Origin: Acidimicrobiaceae bacterium
GTDB taxonomy: Bacteria; Actinomycetota; Acidimicrobiia; Acidimicrobiales; UBA10347
DNA: 17,134 bases
Assembly: GCA_003485885.1 (NCBI GenBank)
Contig: DNHM01000470.1
Location: 5,429-22,562 of the forward strand
Direction: 5' to 3'
Shown in pieces: positions 14,167 through 17,134 of the stretch (within the stretch, counting starts at the first letter, position 1; the number at the start of each line of letters is the position of its first letter). A program made the position numbers and the translations under genes. Under the pieces are notes generated by a model. That model worked only from the letters and a program-made list of their open reading frames with translations, did no database searches and was not told where the DNA came from.

Positions 14167-15090
14167 GTGAAGCGCTCGTTACCGATCGACAAGACAGACA
14201 TGGTCACGCTTCCGTTCTTTGTCGCAACGATGTTGGCCGAGGCCAAGGTGTTGCGCGAGCGGTCAGAACTACGAGAGCTGGGTGACCTCGACGATTGGAC
14301 ACCACAACAGCTGTCGGACACCTCACCCCCGCCTGATCCACTGATCCCGGTTGGATATGAGCCTCGGGATACGAAGGCAAGCCTGACCATGTTGGCGGGC
14401 AACATCGCCCTCAACCTGGCATGGGCAGGTGTTGTCGGCCGAGCAAGTCGCGCCATCTTCGGCAGGCGGATCGCAAATGTCGGCCAGGCCAAGGGCGCAT
14501 TTGTGGCCTCCATGGTGATGTGGGACTTCCTCTACTACTGGAGCCACCGGTGGCAACACGAGAAGCGGCTCTTCTGGGCGAATCATGTCGTGCATCACTC
14601 CAGCGAGCACTACAACCTGTCCACCGCTCTGCGTCAACCATGGGCCGGCATCATGCTGTCGTGGGTGTATTGGCCAATGCCGCTGGTCGGCTTCACCCCT
14701 GCCCAGACCGCCAAGGCTTCACAACTCAACCTGCTCTATCAATACTGGATCCACACCGAAGCGATTGACCGCATGGCCCCAGTCGCCGAGGCGACACTCA
14801 ATACGCCGTCGCATCACCGAGTGCACCACGGCGCCAACCCCCAGTATCTCGACAAGAACTATGGCGGCATCCTCATTCTGTGGGATCGGCTGTTCGGCAC
14901 CTTCGAGCCCGAGGTTCGTCGGGTCAAATACGGCCTGACGAAGAACATCAAGACGTTCGCGCCCCTGACTATTGGGTATGGCGAGTTCGGCGCCATGGTT
15001 CACGACGTCAGCAGAGCGAAGGGTTGGCGCAACAAGGTCGGCCATGTATGGAAACGGCCTGGCTGGAAGCCCGACCCCACCCACGCCTGA
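14167..15090 (+). CDS. Sterol desaturase / fatty-acid hydroxylase family membrane diiron enzyme
   Basis: The 307-residue integral membrane oxygenase has all three histidine boxes: H127RWQH131; H140VVHH144 with SSEHYN after it; and H216HRVHH221 near NPQYLDKNYGG. WDRLFGTFEPE follows, as is typical. Hydrophobic stretches near residues 15-25, 60-85, 105-125 and 150-180 are consistent with the four-helix membrane fold. Members hydroxylate or desaturate sterols, fatty acids or carotenoids using a diiron centre. I prefer GTG 14167 (MKRSLPIDKTD) because the 17 residues of the longer frame from ATG 14116 look non-coding; ATG 14200 is a further option. It lies 209 bases after the DinB-like gene, so it probably has its own promoter. 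It faces the D-aminoacylase-type gene across a hairpin. A sterol or lipid substrate would suit the proposed role of the region, but is unproven. Confidence 0.9.
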   Translation: MKRSLPIDKTDMVTLPFFVATMLAEAKVLRERSELRELGDLDDWTPQQLSDTSPPPDPLIPVGYEPRDTKASLTMLAGNIALNLAWAGVVGRASRAIFGRRIANVGQAKGAFVASMVMWDFLYYWSHRWQHEKRLFWANHVVHHSSEHYNLSTALRQPWAGIMLSWVYWPMPLVGFTPAQTAKASQLNLLYQYWIHTEAIDRMAPVAEATLNTPSHHRVHHGANPQYLDKNYGGILILWDRLFGTFEPEVRRVKYGLTKNIKTFAPLTIGYGEFGAMVHDVSRAKGWRNKVGHVWKRPGWKPDPTHA

Positions 15091-15121
15091 AAGGCGCATC
15101 CGGACCGCGGTTGACGCCGAA

Positions 15122-15172
15122 GCAAATTAGGAGCGTGATGTACGTATTTCGTACATGTGGCTCCTAATTTGC
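15122..15172. terminator. Two-part hairpin between convergent genes (probable bidirectional terminator)
   Basis: Perfect 13-base arms GCAAATTAGGAGC (15122-15134) and GCTCCTAATTTGC (15160-15172) enclose a second perfect 7-base stem ATGTACG/CGTACAT (15138-15144 and 15150-15156) with loop TATTT. A symmetrical GTG/GTG mismatch (15135-15137, 15157-15159) separates the stems. It lies 31 bases after the hydroxylase stop and one base after the D-aminoacylase-type stop, as expected for a shared terminator. There is no long T-run, although the A/T-rich outer arms give short TTT tracts in either direction. The size and perfection are unusual for a plain terminator. Confidence 0.65.
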
Positions 15173-15173
15173 G

Positions 15174-16889
15174 TCAGTTAGCGAGACGACCGCGCAACAG
15201 CTGACCGGGTCGAGCACCGGTTGCTTCACCATGATCCAGCAATACCTGACCGTTGACCAGAGTGGCCCTAAATCCCGATGCGGTCTGGCGGAGCCGACGA
15301 GCGCCACCGGGAAGGTCGTAGACAAGTTCAGGCATATCCGGCGTGACCGTTCCCAGATCGAAGACGTTGATATCGGCCGCCATGCCGGGAGCGATGACAC
15401 CTCGGTCAAGGAAACCCCATGCCGTGGCTGGCACCTGGGTCATTCGATGCACCGCTTGTTCGATCGTGAACGCTTGTTCGTTGCGCACCCAATGACCGAG
15501 CATGTGCGTCTGCAACGACGAGTCCATGATCTGGCTGACATGAGCGCCACTATCACTAAAGGTCGGAATTGCCTGCGGATGCCGCAGAAACTCCAGCACT
15601 CGATCTTGATCATGATTCGCGGCTGCCTGCATGAAGAACATGTTTAGGTCTGACTCGACCGCGATATCGATGAACGTCTCCATCGGTGATGTTCCCCGAG
15701 CAGCTGCGAGCTCGGCGATCGTCTCGTACGGCGGCAAACCAGCCGTGACCGGGAAGACATACTGCCATTCAGGTTTGCGGGCCTCGGTGCCGATCGCCCG
15801 GCCATACTCGGCGGTGTCAGCAGAATGGATCAGTCGCTGCCGCATGGTCGGGTCAGCTAGTGCCCGACGTTGTTCGTCGAGTGACTGAGCCCGGAACTCT
15901 TTCCATACCGGAAGTGCGTCGAACGGCAACTGCGTCTGGAACGACAGGATCGCACCGAAGTGTCGTGAGTGCGCTTGCCCCCACGCAGTGCCACCCTCGG
16001 CGGTGATGCGGTCGAGCAGCTCAACGACCGGCTTCCACTTGTGCTCTTCGGTACCAAACGCCAACATGCCATACGTGAGCGGCACCCCGGTCGACACGGC
16101 AAGATCGATCAACCACCGGGCGTAGTCCTCGCGTTTCTCTGGATCGCTCGACCGCATGTTCGGGTGTTGTGCCAACTCGAAGATGCCGCCAGGGCCGAGC
16201 TCAGCCATCGCTCCAACAAGTGCATTGATCTCGGAACGACTCGCGAATCGACTGGCCACCGGCCGGTCGTCGGACGTCTCGTGATTTCCCGAGACCGATG
16301 TAGTGAAGCCGATCGCTCCTGCCCGCATCGACGCCTGAACCTGGGCAGCCATCTTCGTTATGTCATCGTCGTTCGCTGCTTCTTCAAACGCTCGCTCACC
16401 CATCGCCCAGGTGCGCAGCGCTGAATGGCCGACGTAACCGGCGTAGTTGATGCCCTTGGGCGTGGCATCGACGAAATCGAGATACTCGGGGAACGTCTCC
16501 CATGACCAATCAATACCGGCTGCCATGGCATCGGCGGAGATATCTTCGGCCCGTTCGAGATTACGAACGACGAGCTCGCGTTCATCGGAGTTCACCGGGG
16601 CCAGGGTGAAGCCGCAGTTGCCCATGACCGCTGTTGTTACGCCGTGAAAACACGAACACTCGCCCAAGGGATCCCATGCAATTTGAGCATCCATATGGGT
16701 ATGGACATCGACAAAACCAGGGCTAACGATGTGGCCGTCGGCGTCGATCGTTCGCTGGGCCTGCTGGCCGTTGAGATCACCGACTTCGGTGATCACGCCA
16801 TCGTTTACGGCAACGTCGGCGCGTCGAGCGCTTGCGCCGGTCCCATCGACCACCATGCCATTCGTAATTACCAGATCATGCATACCCAA
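15174..16889 (-). CDS. D-aminoacylase-type amidohydrolase (N-acyl-D-amino-acid deacylase family)
   Basis: The 571-residue metallohydrolase shows His63-x-His65 in PGFVDVHTHMDAQ, the D-aminoacylase-type metal cysteine Cys92 in GNCGFTLAP, further His candidates in VGHSALR and QAHSRH, and Asp446 in TFSDSGAHVSQI. The N-terminal strand set DLVITNGMVVDGTG and the C-terminal GVIAPGMAADINVFD segment form the small beta domain of urease-superfamily hydrolases. D-aminoacylases are about 480-500 residues; this protein is in the longer subgroup, which is common in actinobacteria and mostly uncharacterised. The start ATG 16887-16889 has a GGGGGTTGGG purine tract upstream; ATG 16881-16883 is also possible. 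An 18-bp palindrome sits just before the start. The likely role is hydrolysis of an N-acyl amino acid or another amide. The true substrate is unknown, and it may process conjugates of the acids handled by neighbouring genes. Confidence 0.87.
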   Translation of the reverse strand: MGMHDLVITNGMVVDGTGASARRADVAVNDGVITEVGDLNGQQAQRTIDADGHIVSPGFVDVHTHMDAQIAWDPLGECSCFHGVTTAVMGNCGFTLAPVNSDERELVVRNLERAEDISADAMAAGIDWSWETFPEYLDFVDATPKGINYAGYVGHSALRTWAMGERAFEEAANDDDITKMAAQVQASMRAGAIGFTTSVSGNHETSDDRPVASRFASRSEINALVGAMAELGPGGIFELAQHPNMRSSDPEKREDYARWLIDLAVSTGVPLTYGMLAFGTEEHKWKPVVELLDRITAEGGTAWGQAHSRHFGAILSFQTQLPFDALPVWKEFRAQSLDEQRRALADPTMRQRLIHSADTAEYGRAIGTEARKPEWQYVFPVTAGLPPYETIAELAAARGTSPMETFIDIAVESDLNMFFMQAAANHDQDRVLEFLRHPQAIPTFSDSGAHVSQIMDSSLQTHMLGHWVRNEQAFTIEQAVHRMTQVPATAWGFLDRGVIAPGMAADINVFDLGTVTPDMPELVYDLPGGARRLRQTASGFRATLVNGQVLLDHGEATGARPGQLLRGRLAN

Positions 16890-16894
16890 CCCCC

Positions 16895-16912
16895 AAGTTC
16901 ACTACTGAACTT
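16895..16912. promoter_or_regulatory. 18-bp palindrome, candidate operator
   Basis: AAGTTCA-CTAC-TGAACTT has perfect 7-base arms around a 4-base spacer. It begins five bases upstream of the D-aminoacylase-type start codon and about 110 bases upstream of the divergent MFS start. The size and arm spacing suit a dimeric TetR- or GntR-type repressor. A bound protein here would block transcription or the ribosome site of the minus-strand gene. No second copy was noticed elsewhere in the window. Confidence 0.5.
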
Positions 16913-17020
16913 AGTGCGGGGCCCGGAGACAGCACCTATTGCGATCCGCACCCACTCCCAGCGCTAACTCACCATGTGCCGGTGGTGGCACGATGAAGCT
17001 GTGGGGAACCAGGGTCAAAG

Positions 17021-17134
17021 ATGACAGCAACGACCAAGCTCGATGAGCCGGTTGGCCCGTCTGACGGATTGTCGACGAGTCAGATGCGATGGCTCATGGG
17101 CGGCCTGCTGATGGGCCTGTTCCTATCGTCGACC
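17021..17134 (+). CDS. MFS transporter, N-terminal fragment (runs off right edge)
   Basis: ATG 17021 opens a frame that continues to the window edge (38 residues). A short polar leader (TATTKLDEPVGPSD) is followed by QMRWLMGGLLMGLFLSST, the beginning of a first transmembrane helix. The 'LLLGLFLSxLDxTIV'-like pattern is typical of the 14-helix DHA2 (EmrB/QacA) drug-efflux group of the major facilitator superfamily. AGGG at 17011-17014 gives a proper ribosome site. The gene is divergent from the D-aminoacylase-type gene over 131 bases containing the candidate operator, so the two may share control. With only 38 residues visible, the family is probable but the substrate cannot be stated. Confidence 0.65.
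   Translation, partial: MTATTKLDEPVGPSDGLSTSQMRWLMGGLLMGLFLSST

Overview
The window is high-GC DNA (about 60 % by eye) with dense, often overlapping bacterial genes. A high-GC actinobacterium is the likely source. The evidence is an EthA-type monooxygenase, a DinB/mycothiol-enzyme-like protein, abundant CaiB/BaiF CoA-transferases, GTG starts and ATGA/GTGA gene overlaps. The mix of CoA-transferases, amidohydrolases and MaoC/DUF35/thiolase genes would suit an Acidimicrobiia-like lineage, but that placement is inference. There is no rRNA, tRNA, insertion sequence or CRISPR array.

Layout. (1) 2-163 (+): the C-terminal end of a sulfatase-like protein. (2) 179-1693 (-): an EthA-like Baeyer-Villiger monooxygenase, divergent from the next block across a 274-base control region. 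(3) 1968-5318 (+): a tight operon of two carboxymuconolactone-decarboxylase (CMD) domains that look like one frameshifted gene, a zinc alcohol dehydrogenase, a PaaI-like thioesterase and a double-hotdog MaoC hydratase. Three successive gene junctions are ATGA overlaps. (4) 5325-12909 (-): an oppositely oriented, convergent block. In transcription order it holds a CaiB/BaiF CoA-transferase, a homocysteine S-methyltransferase, an amidohydrolase, a tandem (799 aa) CaiB/BaiF protein, a thiolase-fold protein without the catalytic cysteine, and a DUF35 zinc-ribbon/OB protein. (5) 12913-13273 (+): what looks like a frame-broken gene remnant. (6) 13382-15090 (+): a DinB/TIGR03086-like protein and a sterol-desaturase/fatty-acid-hydroxylase membrane diiron enzyme. 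(7) A strong two-part hairpin, then 15174-16889 (-): a D-aminoacylase-type amidohydrolase with an 18-bp palindrome just before its start. (8) 17021-end (+): the N-terminus of an MFS transporter.

How the genes may work together (inference). The core looks like a CoA-thioester catabolic island for a branched, cyclic or steroid/terpenoid-like compound. A CoA-transferase would activate an acid. The MaoC protein would hydrate an enoyl-CoA. The Cys-less thiolase with its DUF35 partner resembles the Ltp2-ChsH2(DUF35) aldolase of steroid side-chain breakdown and could cleave the hydroxyacyl-CoA to a ketone plus a short acyl-CoA. The ketone could then be opened by the Baeyer-Villiger monooxygenase, with the dehydrogenase, thioesterase and amidohydrolases handling alcohol, ester or lactone products. 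The substrate cannot be read from the sequence.

The most notable points are the likely single-base frameshift splitting the CMD gene, the repurposed thiolase active site, the loss of the conserved Asn-Pro in the MaoC signature, the tandem CoA-transferase with an apparently asymmetric active site, and the two palindromic elements near the D-aminoacylase gene.
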